Assembly: GCF_004121055.1 (NCBI RefSeq)
Contig: NZ_PYAL01000005.1
Span: forward strand, 248,001 to 312,000
Source: Achromobacter aloeverae
GTDB lineage: Bacteria; Pseudomonadota; Gammaproteobacteria; Burkholderiales; Burkholderiaceae_B
Length of the DNA stretch: 64,000 nt
Direction: 5' to 3'
The notes under the pieces are model-generated. The model ran no database searches, was not told the DNA's origin, and was given only the letters and a program-made list of their open reading frames with translations. Made by a program: the position numbers and the translations under genes. Below, in pieces: positions 19,851 to 28,707 of the stretch (position 1 is its first letter; each line of letters begins with the position of its first letter).

Positions 19851-21499
19851 GGATGAGCCTTTGCATTCAAAAAATAGAGATCTCGGTCGAACGCCATGAT
19901 TTCGGCAAGTAGTCCGGGGCCGTCCTGGCGCGGCGAAACCCTTCCCGTTGCCACTGAACGTGCGAGATCGGCCTGGGCCCCCAGATCCAGGCTCATGAGC
20001 GGGAGCCCCATGGATACCACTTCATGTGCGACGAAAGAGAAGGTTTCCGGGCAGATGGATGGCATCAAGGCGATGTTCACCTCGTATTTCTCCAAAAGCC
20101 CGGGAAGATCATACCGGTTGTAGGATCCTGTCTGCAGGATCACATCCGATGGCGGGGCGCCCTCAAGGCTGCCGAACACTACGATGCGAGCATCTGCTCC
20201 TGCCGCCGAAATAGCTTCGGCTAGTGCGACGACCACCCCGGCGCCCTTGTGGTGCGAGATGAATCCAATCACGCCGATAGTGAGCGTGCCGCCCGGCACC
20301 CTTGTCTGGCGCACCCGCCGCAGCGGCTCGACGTCGTGGGGACGTAGTGTCGCGTGTTTGGCAATATCGGGATAGGCACGTTCGAGCAAGCGCTTGCTCG
20401 ATTGAGAGAAGCAACGGACTTCGTCGGCAATGCTTAACACTTCGGTCCACATCTTTCGCCAGCGCTCGATGGACCGTTCGCCGGTCAAGGACACGAAACC
20501 GTCGTCATGCTCGCGCAAGCATGAGTTACAGCGGTCGGTGGAAGGGACCCCGCAATATTTGCCGTTCTTGTCCAATAAGAACGGAGAGGGGCAAATCACG
20601 AAGTATTCGTGTATGGCGACGGCCAGCGTAGCATTTGATATGCGCTTGAGATCCAATAACAGCTGCTGAATCTTTCCAACCTGTGTAAACGACACGGCAC
20701 AATTGAGCAGTATTTCCACTAAATTCGAGGACGCAAGAGCCGCCGCCAAGGCGTCGAAGTTTGCGAGCTTGCGCTCGAAAACTTCTTCCCCGTCGCGCAC
20801 TTCTACATAGGTGCTCATAGAACCGACATCGAAACTGAGCAGGGCGACGGCGTCTCCCGCCTCCAGCCACTCGGACACCAATCGCTTGCGATAGAGATTG
20901 GCGCCGCCACCCATGGAGTGATCGACTACCAAGCGGCAGCGGCGTCCTTCCAGCCGGGAGGTCAACTCGATTTCCTCGGTACTGCGGGAATCGGGTGGCC
21001 GTCCCTTGTATTGCGCGGCCTTGGCCAGCAGGGTCCGGATCTTGCCCTGGCGCATATAGGTCAAGACCTGCTTGATCCGATGGCGGCGCCCGGACGGGGG
21101 GGCTGGCGCGAGTTCGGGCGGGACGGCATTTCCCCAGAGATCAAGGGCGGTGCTCAATGTCCGCCCTTCCTGGGTGCGGAACACGAACTGCGCCGCCTCC
21201 GGCCGCTCTTCACCCCATCCTGCCCAGAACATCAGGCCCGAACGGGCAGCCTGCGGGTGGTCGGGAAACACCTGGGCCACGTCATCCCTCAAACGGCCCA
21301 TGGTCACCCGTGCGTAACTCGTGCGGCCATTCTTGAAATGCAGAAGCAGCGCGCCCTCGACAATTGAGCCGGCGCGATCCAAGGCCCAGCCAACGCCAAA
21401 GATACCGTGACCGTTGTTGGTCAGTTGGTCAACCTGGCAGATAAGCGTGCCGGGTGGCTCTACTGGCGCTTGAGGGCCCTGTGGGAAGTCCTGAGTCAC
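19847..21499 (-). CDS. Family GT4-like glycosyltransferase with an extra N-terminal domain
   Basis: 550 residues. Residues 1-130 form a separate beta-rich domain that I do not recognise. Residues 165-550 are GT-B-like, with a glycine-rich acceptor loop HSMGGGANLYRKRLV, a cysteine cluster near residues 320-340 (CGVPSTDRCNSC), and the C-terminal donor site PETFSFVAHEVVSMGLP. The start is GTG, 10 bases after the sulfotransferase stop. It probably builds part of the O-chain from the right-hand arm; linkage unknown. Confidence 0.78.
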   Translation of the reverse strand: MTQDFPQGPQAPVEPPGTLICQVDQLTNNGHGIFGVGWALDRAGSIVEGALLLHFKNGRTSYARVTMGRLRDDVAQVFPDHPQAARSGLMFWAGWGEERPEAAQFVFRTQEGRTLSTALDLWGNAVPPELAPAPPSGRRHRIKQVLTYMRQGKIRTLLAKAAQYKGRPPDSRSTEEIELTSRLEGRRCRLVVDHSMGGGANLYRKRLVSEWLEAGDAVALLSFDVGSMSTYVEVRDGEEVFERKLANFDALAAALASSNLVEILLNCAVSFTQVGKIQQLLLDLKRISNATLAVAIHEYFVICPSPFLLDKNGKYCGVPSTDRCNSCLREHDDGFVSLTGERSIERWRKMWTEVLSIADEVRCFSQSSKRLLERAYPDIAKHATLRPHDVEPLRRVRQTRVPGGTLTIGVIGFISHHKGAGVVVALAEAISAAGADARIVVFGSLEGAPPSDVILQTGSYNRYDLPGLLEKYEVNIALMPSICPETFSFVAHEVVSMGLPLMSLDLGAQADLARSVATGRVSPRQDGPGLLAEIMAFDRDLYFLNAKAHP

Positions 21500-21509
21500 T
21501 CTACTTGGC

Positions 21510-23354
21510 CTAATTCTTACCCGAACGCTTGAAAACCATCCTGGCGACGGGGTTTCGCGATTCGGTTACTTGCTTGAGTTGCTCGCCGAGGCGGTCGAGC
21601 TGTTCGAGCCGATCGAGGGCGAGCTTTTCGACGAAAGCTAGACCCTCAGTGGTTTTTTTCAATTGCGTATCCAACGTGGCGAGTTGCTCGAGCCGCTCCA
21701 AGGCGAGGCGCTCGGCCAGCGCAAGCGCTTGGCTCAGTGTCCTCGCCCTCGCATCCGCCACTTCCAGTTGGCGATCGCCCTCGAAGAAGTCATGCACTGC
21801 AACAAGCCCGGGTTTGACATCGCGCTCAAATTCATCCCTGATATTAATCCACTCCTGCGCATGTAGCGATGCCGACGAGAACGTATTCTGATCCGCAACA
21901 TGCTTCCAATACTGGTAGGCGCGCAGCACCAGCGCAGGAATCTCGGTCGAACCGGCATCCGCACCGTGTGCCAGGGTCGGCGAAATGAATTCCGACGCGT
22001 ATTGCTCAATCGTTTCCTGCTTACAGGACAATCCCAGCCATTCGCATAGGCTCTTCAGCATGGGCGCGGGACGGCTCATCAATGCGGAGAAATCGACCAT
22101 GTGGCAATGGGAGCTGTCCTGGACATAGTCCAGGCTGCCCAGAAGATGCGTTAACCATAGCCAGGCGGCGCGCTTGGCCGAGATGCCATCTCTGCGCGCC
22201 AGTGAGTGCGCGACCTCAGCCGGATGGCGCAAAACGAATAGAAGATGGGGAACGATGCCCATCGACGCGAATACCTGCTGCCAGAAGGACGATAATAGGC
22301 ACATCCGGGGATCCTTGAAGCCCCATGTCGCCGCGTCACCGAAAATCTCTTCCAGCAAGGACGCTGCCGGCGCGAGCTGGCGCGGCCACGACGGGGAGGG
22401 CACAGGATCGGGCGGCAGAGGCGAATCCCACCGCCGGTCAGCCAATTGAAGCAATTGGTCGTTGAACGCCACTATTTTGCGTTCTTCGAAATAGCCTTTC
22501 GGATTCCACTCATCTGCATGCGCCAGCGTGCTGCCCATGAATACGCCCAGGTTCTCCAGGCCGGCAGCGACGGCGCTGGTTCCGCTGCGATGCATGCCCA
22601 GCACAAGCACCACATTGCCTTTTTTGGGTTCGACGCCGGTTGACATTTTTTTAATTTCCTTCCATTCCGAAAAATCGTGATCAAGTAATGTGCTTAATGC
22701 GTCGACCTTCTCACGATAGAGCGATTTCAACACCCCGAGCAATTTAGGAGGAATTGTGCGTTTTTCACCTTCGAAAACGGGTCTGGACAATTCGCTGCGG
22801 GACTCTGCGGTGAAGAATTCCTCCAGGCCAACATGGTTGAGCACCCTGTTCAGGAGAGTCACAGGCTGGCCGATAATTTCCTCGTAGCGGGCGATTAAAA
22901 CATGTTCTCTGGGAAAGACGGAGAGCCAGTTCCGCAGGCAGGCGGCATGGTCGCCACGTGCCAGGGAGCCCTGCGAATTGAAATGGTCCACAAACCACTG
23001 TTCCGACGCTTCCCCATATGTCATCTCCGCCCGCCGCAGCGCCATCAGTGCGGCTGACCAGGCGCGCTCGATGGGATTGCGCATCAGGTAGATGATCTTG
23101 AGCGACGGACACGAGGTGCGCACCTTTCGGATGGTGTCTAAAGGCAATATTGCGTACGCCGGCGTAATATCTCCATTGCAGCGGTCGTCATTGCCGAACA
23201 ATCCAAGGTACCGCTGTAGGTCCTTGCCCGGGTAATGGTCCCAGAAATGGACTTCCTTGCCTCCCGGGAAATCGATCAAGGGATGCTTGCGCAATGCCTC
23301 GTATAACCAGGTAGTGCCACTTTTCTGGGCGCCGATGCAAACAAAATTCAACAT
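21510..23354 (-). CDS. Double sulfotransferase-domain protein with C-terminal coiled coil
   Basis: 614 residues. Domain one (1-230) has CIGAQKSGTTWLYEALRKHP, a classic PAPS-loop sulfotransferase N-terminus, and YLMRNPIERAWS as 3'-phosphate site. Domain two (about 245-500) has VLVLGMHRSGTSAVAAGLE and LRHPAEVAHSLARRDG, and is closely similar to the N-terminal domain of the giant fusion at 1377. Residues 544-599 are two 28-residue leucine-rich repeats that look like coiled coil. It overlaps the wzt stop by 7 bases. It likely sulfates the polysaccharide and may act as a cap enzyme. Confidence 0.82.
   Translation of the reverse strand: MLNFVCIGAQKSGTTWLYEALRKHPLIDFPGGKEVHFWDHYPGKDLQRYLGLFGNDDRCNGDITPAYAILPLDTIRKVRTSCPSLKIIYLMRNPIERAWSAALMALRRAEMTYGEASEQWFVDHFNSQGSLARGDHAACLRNWLSVFPREHVLIARYEEIIGQPVTLLNRVLNHVGLEEFFTAESRSELSRPVFEGEKRTIPPKLLGVLKSLYREKVDALSTLLDHDFSEWKEIKKMSTGVEPKKGNVVLVLGMHRSGTSAVAAGLENLGVFMGSTLAHADEWNPKGYFEERKIVAFNDQLLQLADRRWDSPLPPDPVPSPSWPRQLAPAASLLEEIFGDAATWGFKDPRMCLLSSFWQQVFASMGIVPHLLFVLRHPAEVAHSLARRDGISAKRAAWLWLTHLLGSLDYVQDSSHCHMVDFSALMSRPAPMLKSLCEWLGLSCKQETIEQYASEFISPTLAHGADAGSTEIPALVLRAYQYWKHVADQNTFSSASLHAQEWINIRDEFERDVKPGLVAVHDFFEGDRQLEVADARARTLSQALALAERLALERLEQLATLDTQLKKTTEGLAFVEKLALDRLEQLDRLGEQLKQVTESRNPVARMVFKRSGKN
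21558..21725 (-). repeat. Two tandem 28-codon repeats encoding a coiled-coil tail
   Basis: Residues 544-571 and 572-599 of the double sulfotransferase align without gaps (LALERLEQL versus LALDRLEQL at the centre). Leucines at heptad positions predict a helical coiled coil. An 84-base unit could expand or contract in frame. Confidence 0.7.
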
Positions 23355-24715
23355 GGGTCAAGCAGGTAATTTACTTCCAGACGACTCGAGAAATTAATCC
23401 AGCCCAGATCCGATGATTCATCGGCAGCTATCACACGAAAACGAAGGGCGTCCATGATGCGATGAAGATGCCTGAATCCATCTCCATTGTCGCCAGAAAC
23501 CCCGGCATTGAGTAGATACACGCCTGGGTTGAGCCGGCAGATAAACTGGAACTGCACCGTCAACGTCGTGCCAGCCGCTACGTGCGTGATGCCATTGGCA
23601 ATCTGGTTGGCCGAGGAACCGCCGCCCAATTCGACGCCCGCCATTGTCTTGAGCAGCATCCCGAAGCGCACTTGAGTTGCGGCCCGCTGAAAATGCACGC
23701 GATAGATATATTTATAGGATGCCCCCGTATGGAGGCAGTTGACCCTGCGCCCCTGCGCATTATAGAGCGCTACCGATGAGATGAGGGCGCCTTGCGGTTC
23801 GTACGAAATCGCCTCGCTCGTAGCCAGCGATGGGTCGAAGATCTCCTGGGCGATGCAGTCCTCACTGGCGCGGGACGCGGGCAATAAACTCGGCCTCGAC
23901 TGGAGGAGTTCGTCCCGGAATTGGCGCCATAGCTGGAATTTTTTGTCGGTTGGCGTATTCAGCAACTGATGGTATTTCGCCACCACGTTCTTGGGATGTC
24001 CTTCCGCCAGCTTCGTTCCATTGGCCAACAGGATGGCTCGATCGCATAGACTTACGACAGCATTACTGGCATGGGAAACAAATAGGATAGTCGTCCCTTG
24101 GGCCTTGAGCTCTTCGAGCCTGGAATAGCATTTTCTTTGGAACAATTCATCGCCGACCGCCAATGCTTCGTCTATAATCAAAATATGTGGTTCGACGCTG
24201 ATCGCCACCGAAAATGCCAGTCGGACTACCATCCCGCTTGAATATAATTTCACCGGCTGGTCGATGTAGTTGCCCACTCCCGAAAATTCCTCGATAGAAG
24301 CGAGGCGCGCGGTTGTTTCGTCTCTGCCGACGCCAAGGATCGCGGCATTTATATAGACGTTTTCCCGGCCGGTGAGTTCAGGATTAAAACCCGCTCCCAG
24401 CTCTAATAATCCTACCACCCGCCCCGCCACGGTCACCCGGCCGGTGGTCGGCGTCATCACGCCGCAAATAATCTGCAGTAACGTGGATTTGCCGCTTCCA
24501 TTTTCGCCGATGATGCCCACGGTCTCCCCTTTGCCAATGACCAGGGAAATATCGTCGAGCGCCATGAATTTCTCTTTCGATTTTGCCGTGCCCAGATGGG
24601 GAATTATTCGCGGGCTGGCGCCGTCGCGCATATGGAAACGCTTGTTGACATGGAAACGCTTGCTGACGTGACTGACTTGTATTGCGATATCGGAATTCAT
24701 GTACGGACTATTCAC
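23348..24715 (-). CDS. wzt: Second Wzt-type polysaccharide ABC exporter ATPase
   Basis: 455 residues. The ABC domain has Walker A GENGSGKST, signature YSSGMVVRLAFSVAI and Walker B ILIIDEALAVGDELF. The C-terminal 150 residues are a Wzt-type carbohydrate-binding domain. It is similar to the Wzt at window start over its full length, including YEPQG, VRFGML and ELGG in the binding domain. GTG 24715 has AGAGG 8 bases upstream; ATG 24700 is an alternative. No permease gene is adjacent, so it must share a Wzm or act otherwise. Confidence 0.9.
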   Translation of the reverse strand: MNSPYMNSDIAIQVSHVSKRFHVNKRFHMRDGASPRIIPHLGTAKSKEKFMALDDISLVIGKGETVGIIGENGSGKSTLLQIICGVMTPTTGRVTVAGRVVGLLELGAGFNPELTGRENVYINAAILGVGRDETTARLASIEEFSGVGNYIDQPVKLYSSGMVVRLAFSVAISVEPHILIIDEALAVGDELFQRKCYSRLEELKAQGTTILFVSHASNAVVSLCDRAILLANGTKLAEGHPKNVVAKYHQLLNTPTDKKFQLWRQFRDELLQSRPSLLPASRASEDCIAQEIFDPSLATSEAISYEPQGALISSVALYNAQGRRVNCLHTGASYKYIYRVHFQRAATQVRFGMLLKTMAGVELGGGSSANQIANGITHVAAGTTLTVQFQFICRLNPGVYLLNAGVSGDNGDGFRHLHRIMDALRFRVIAADESSDLGWINFSSRLEVNYLLDPC

Positions 24716-24728
24716 GCAGTAGCCTCTG

Positions 24729-24881
24729 CTAGGGACTGATGGTCACCCGATTCGCGTTTAGTTCCGCCCGGAATCGGCCCGGATCGCGGCCTTCCTCGGA
24801 AGGCGCCAGCCCGAACCAGCCTTGGCCGATTCCATACATTACGACATTGGCCAGCACGGTCAGCACGAAAAGGATGCGCAT
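24729..24881 (-). pseudogene. 50-codon stub resembling the N-terminus of the SPOR-domain gene usually beside coaX
   Basis: An open frame of 50 codons starting MRILFVLTVLANVVMYGIGQ, one membrane helix, followed by PSEEGRDPGRF and a stop. As I recall, betaproteobacterial birA-coaX operons continue into a SPOR-domain protein with this kind of N-terminus, a short cytoplasmic tip and helix followed by EGRDP. Here the periplasmic part is missing. It has AGGAA about 10 bases before the ATG and ends 13 bases before the second wzt. It could be a remnant, or a retained small membrane protein. Confidence 0.5.
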
Positions 24882-25168
24882 GGGGAGGATTCCTGTAGAG
24901 GGCGGCAGCGAATAGGGGGGAAGGAGGGCGTGGGTCCGGTGGGGAGCGGGCATCCGGCGCCGGGTTTTCACCTCGTTCCGAATTGTCGGCTACGGCGGCA
25001 TGCAGGGCAAATCGCCTCTCGGCATGCCGTCTCCTCGCCGTTCCGCCTAGCGAACAGGGCCCATGCCGTGGCTGCGGTCCGCCGACCCCCTGCGTCCATC
25101 ACTCGGACTCAGGCCGGAGGTAACATGCGCCGTGCTAACGTCCTGTGTCCGCGGAAGACCCGATACTT

Positions 25169-26764
25169 ATGCCCCTCCTCCAGACAAATGGCAAGTCGCT
25201 ACTGCTCAAGCATGTGGCGCTTTCATCCATTCTTGTCCTAGCCACATTCCTGTGGGAAGGTAATAAGGGGTACAGCTTGTGGGATGAAGGGTATCTTTGG
25301 TACGGCTCACAGCGCGTGCTTGCGGGTGAAGTGCCGATACGCGATTTCATGGCGTACGATCCAGGGCGCTACTATTGGGTGGCCGGTTTTATGGCGCTGT
25401 TTGGCGACCACGGAATCATGGCGCTGCGCGTGGCACTGGCATTATTCCAGGTGCTGGGCGTGACCGTAGGGTTGGGCTTGGTTGCCCGCTCCGCAAAAGG
25501 GGCTGCGGGCAAGACGGACATCTTATACCTGACGCTCTCGGCCTTGGTCGTCCTGATTTGGATGTTCACCAGGCATAAGGTCTTCGACATCTCCGTTTCC
25601 ATTTTTCTTGTAGGGACTCTGTCGCTTCTCGTGGCTGCTCCATCGGCGCGGCGTTATCTGCTCACAGGCATCGCCGTTGGAATCGCCGCCATCATCGGCC
25701 GCAATCATGGAGTATATGGGTTGGTGGGCAGCCTTGGCGTGACCCTGTGGCTCCACGCCTTCAGCGAAACCAAGCCCGGCCTCGTCAAAAGCTGCTGCCT
25801 ACTGGCGGCGGGCGTGGTGCTGGGATTCCTGCCGCTCCTCCTGGCGCTCTTTTTAGTCCCGGGCCTCGGGAAAGCGTTCTGGGAAAGCGTTAAGTTCATA
25901 TTTGAGCAGGGTGCGACGAACTTGCCGCTGCCAGTGCCTTGGCCCTGGAAGGTTGATTTTTCGGCTCATCCCTTTACTGCGGCCTTTCCGAATTTCCTGG
26001 TCGGTATTTTTTTCATTGTCGTCTTGACCTTCGGTGCAGCTGCACTCGCTTGGTCGATTTATCAAGGTTGGAAAGGCAAGCCTGTTCAGCCGGCATTTGT
26101 CGGCGCAGCCTTCATGGCGCTTCCTTATGCGCATTTCGCGTTTTCACGGGCCGATCCGTCACATCTCGCGCAGGGAATAGCGCCGCTGGTGCTGGGGGCG
26201 TTGGTTTTCACCGCTGCACGTCCCGTACCCTCTCGATGGTTGCTGGCAGGGGGGCTCTTCGCGATGAGCGCGTGCGCGGTGCTTCGTTTTCATCCCGGCT
26301 GGCAGTGCGCCGTGGTTGAAAAATGCGTGGAATTGGAAATATCGGGCAACCGCATCGAGATGGACGGACGTACCGCATCGGACGTAGCGCTACTGCGCGG
26401 ACTGGCGAAGGAATATGCGGGGAACGGCCGGTCCTTCATGGCAGCTCCCTTCTGGCCGGGCTCGTATGCACTCCTGGAGCGCAGGTCGCCGGTATGGGAG
26501 ATATATCCGGTATTTTCCCGGCCAGCCTCATTCCAGGAAGCTGAGATTTCGCGATTGCAGGCGGAGCGACCGGGTTTCATCATTATCATCGACCAGGCGC
26601 TGGACGGCCGGGCAGAATATTTGTACGGAAATTCCCACCCCCTGGTCTATCAGTTCATCCTCGAAAACTACGAGCGGCTGGACTATCCGGAAAATCCCAC
26701 GTACAAAATATACTTGGACAGGCGTCCCGGAACTGATGTGTCCGCGGGGTTGCCCCAGCGCTAG
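25169..26764 (+). CDS. Polytopic membrane protein, GT-C glycosyltransferase-like
   Basis: About 531 residues with a dozen hydrophobic segments. The first periplasmic loop carries WDEGYLWYGSQRVLAGEV, whose acidic DE pair after helix one recalls the PMT/ArnT fold that uses lipid-phosphate sugars. A soluble C-terminal domain of about 130 residues follows. I chose ATG 25169 with GGAAG some 12 bases upstream; GTG 25145 is open too. It lies convergent to coaX with a 4-base overlap, and seems to have been placed between coaX and the stub at 24729. Function is inferred only. Confidence 0.78.
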   Translation: MPLLQTNGKSLLLKHVALSSILVLATFLWEGNKGYSLWDEGYLWYGSQRVLAGEVPIRDFMAYDPGRYYWVAGFMALFGDHGIMALRVALALFQVLGVTVGLGLVARSAKGAAGKTDILYLTLSALVVLIWMFTRHKVFDISVSIFLVGTLSLLVAAPSARRYLLTGIAVGIAAIIGRNHGVYGLVGSLGVTLWLHAFSETKPGLVKSCCLLAAGVVLGFLPLLLALFLVPGLGKAFWESVKFIFEQGATNLPLPVPWPWKVDFSAHPFTAAFPNFLVGIFFIVVLTFGAAALAWSIYQGWKGKPVQPAFVGAAFMALPYAHFAFSRADPSHLAQGIAPLVLGALVFTAARPVPSRWLLAGGLFAMSACAVLRFHPGWQCAVVEKCVELEISGNRIEMDGRTASDVALLRGLAKEYAGNGRSFMAAPFWPGSYALLERRSPVWEIYPVFSRPASFQEAEISRLQAERPGFIIIIDQALDGRAEYLYGNSHPLVYQFILENYERLDYPENPTYKIYLDRRPGTDVSAGLPQR

Positions 26765-27585
26765 GAGTTCCAGGGCGCGCCGTGCCCGGCCAGCAAAGCA
26801 GCCAAGCCGTCCAGCACCGGGTTGTCGATTACCTCGGGCGCGGGAGGGCTGTCTCCCAGCGCGGACGCGACCTGGCCCAGCAGCCGTCGCGTTTCCGCTT
26901 CGACCTCTGGCCACCCGCCCCCCGCGACATAAAGGGTAAGCATCCGTCCGCCGTACTTTTGTCGCGCTACCAGCCATTGGCGCACAACAGCGCCTGCCTG
27001 CGCGGCTGCCACCCCTGTCGCAATCGCCGCATGGGTTTCAGCCGGAAAGAGCACCGGTTCTGCGTGCGCCAAGGGCAGATCCGCCGTCCCGCTAGCCAGC
27101 GCCCGCCGCATCATGACCGGTCCGGGCAGGATCAACCCGCCTTCGAAAACCCCATCCGCCCCGACCGTGTCCAGCGTCGTGGCGGTGCCGAACGACGCCA
27201 GCAGGAAGGCCGGCCGTGGCGCAGGCAGGCGACAGAGCACCCCCAGCATCGCGGCCCAGCGGTCCGACCCCAGCCGCTCGGGATATTGGTAGCGCGATGT
27301 CAGGCCCAACGCCTGTTCGCGCGGCGTAATCCATTCGACAGTGCAGCCATGCCGCCCCAATGCGGCCTCGATCGCCGCGGCGCGCTCCGGCCCCGCCACA
27401 TTGCTGCCCAGTGCTCGGTGTGGCGCAGTAGGCAGCGCATCCAGCCACGCCGCAAACGCCGCGGTGTCGTTGTTGTCGAACGCGCAAGCGGTCGCCGCCG
27501 CCCGCACGCCAGTCGCCGCTGCGTCGGCCGCATTGATCAGGCCCACCTTCAGACGGGTATTACCCGAATCGATCAGCATCTCCAT
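26761..27585 (-). CDS. coaX: Type III pantothenate kinase (Baf/CoaX)
   Basis: Phosphorylates pantothenate in coenzyme A synthesis. 274 residues start with the ASKHA phosphate-1 motif LIDSGNTRLKVG, followed by LGSDRWAAMLG and FGTATTLDTV. In Bordetella pertussis the homolog is known as Baf. ATG 27585 was chosen because AAAGGAA precedes it by about 6 bases; the frame is open 12 codons further. It follows birA by 39 bases. Confidence 0.95.
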   Translation of the reverse strand: MEMLIDSGNTRLKVGLINAADAAATGVRAAATACAFDNNDTAAFAAWLDALPTAPHRALGSNVAGPERAAAIEAALGRHGCTVEWITPREQALGLTSRYQYPERLGSDRWAAMLGVLCRLPAPRPAFLLASFGTATTLDTVGADGVFEGGLILPGPVMMRRALASGTADLPLAHAEPVLFPAETHAAIATGVAAAQAGAVVRQWLVARQKYGGRMLTLYVAGGGWPEVEAETRRLLGQVASALGDSPPAPEVIDNPVLDGLAALLAGHGAPWNS

Positions 27586-27624
27586 GGCGTTCCTTTCCCG
27601 CTGCGAGGACAACGGCCCCATCCC

Positions 27625-28455
27625 CTATGCCGCCCGCACCGACACTTCACCCACCGATATCGGCATCACGCCAGCCTCGGTGCGCACCAACAGCCGCCCA
27701 TGCCTGTCCGTTCCGGACGCCGTACCGGTCTGCAGCACTTCCCCTCGGTCCAGCACCCGCACCGCGCGCCCGGCCAGCGCATCCACGCGCGCATACCGCT
27801 CGACAAACGCCTGGAACCCATGGGCCTGGATCTGCTCGATGGCTTCCCCCCATGCACGCGCCACGGCGGCGATGACATCGGCGATGGGCACATCAACCCC
27901 GACCCCCGCCCAATCCGCGATGGGCCTATTTAGTTCCCGCGACAGCAAGGCCGAGTCGGTCAGGTTGGTCCCCATCCCGATCACCACGACATGCCCGGCC
28001 GCCCGATCCACGGGATTGCGAGTGGTCTCCACCAGCACGCCGGACAGCTTGCCTTCGCCCCACATGACGTCATTGGGCCACTTGACCCGCAAGCCATCCG
28101 CCCCAGGACCGGCCAGCCCGCGCAGGGCTTCCGCCGCCACCAGGCCCGCCAACGGCGAGAGCGCCGGCAGCTCGGCGGCGGCAAGAGACGTGTCGAAGGC
28201 GCAGGAGAACATCAGCGCCTGGCCTGGACGGTTCTGCCAATTCCGCCCGGCCCGGCCGCGGCCGGTGTTCTGCAGATGAGCACCCCGCAGCCATGGACGC
28301 AGGCCGCGGCCCCCGACTTGCAGGCGCGCCCGTTCCAGCAGGTCCGCATTCGTCGATCCTGTCTCGTCCACCCAGTCCACCGCACCGAAATGGGGCAGAC
28401 GCTGGCGGACCTCTTCGGCGAGCATGGCGGGCGAGGGGAGACGGCGGTCGGACAT
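27625..28455 (-). CDS. birA: Biotin-[acetyl-CoA carboxylase] ligase, short form
   Basis: Attaches biotin to the carboxyl carrier protein. 276 residues. The catalytic domain starts within the first 50 residues (DETGSTNADLLERA, then GRGRAGRNW for biotinyl-AMP binding, then KWPNDVMW). There is no N-terminal winged helix, so this is the non-repressor class. The frame stays open 70 codons upstream of ATG 28455, but that part is not BirA-like. Confidence 0.94.
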   Translation of the reverse strand: MSDRRLPSPAMLAEEVRQRLPHFGAVDWVDETGSTNADLLERARLQVGGRGLRPWLRGAHLQNTGRGRAGRNWQNRPGQALMFSCAFDTSLAAAELPALSPLAGLVAAEALRGLAGPGADGLRVKWPNDVMWGEGKLSGVLVETTRNPVDRAAGHVVVIGMGTNLTDSALLSRELNRPIADWAGVGVDVPIADVIAAVARAWGEAIEQIQAHGFQAFVERYARVDALAGRAVRVLDRGEVLQTGTASGTDRHGRLLVRTEAGVMPISVGEVSVRAA

Positions 28456-28707
28456 GATGTAACGCGAATCTGCCAAGGAAAGGGAACAGGAAATGACGGA
28501 AACGGGGCGCAGGGACGAAAACCACCAGCAGGCTCCGCGTACCGACAAAAACGAATACGGCCTGAATTGTATGGCCTTGGACCGAGGATTCCTCCTGAAG
28601 CCCCTCCAGGAAGCCCCACAGGCCCGCGCCATCTTGCCAATCCGACCGTCCCTTCCTCGAAACACACTTACCCATTCCCGTCACCAATTATTCCCCCCCG
28701 TCCGCGT

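Noticed and set aside
28456-28665. 70-codon N-terminal extension of birA that might be a DNA-binding domain
   Set aside because: The extension has no winged-helix pattern and looks like translated intergenic sequence.
27991-28707. Upstream extension of the MlaE frame
   Set aside because: It runs antisense through birA and has no family similarity; ATG 28708 gives a normal protein.
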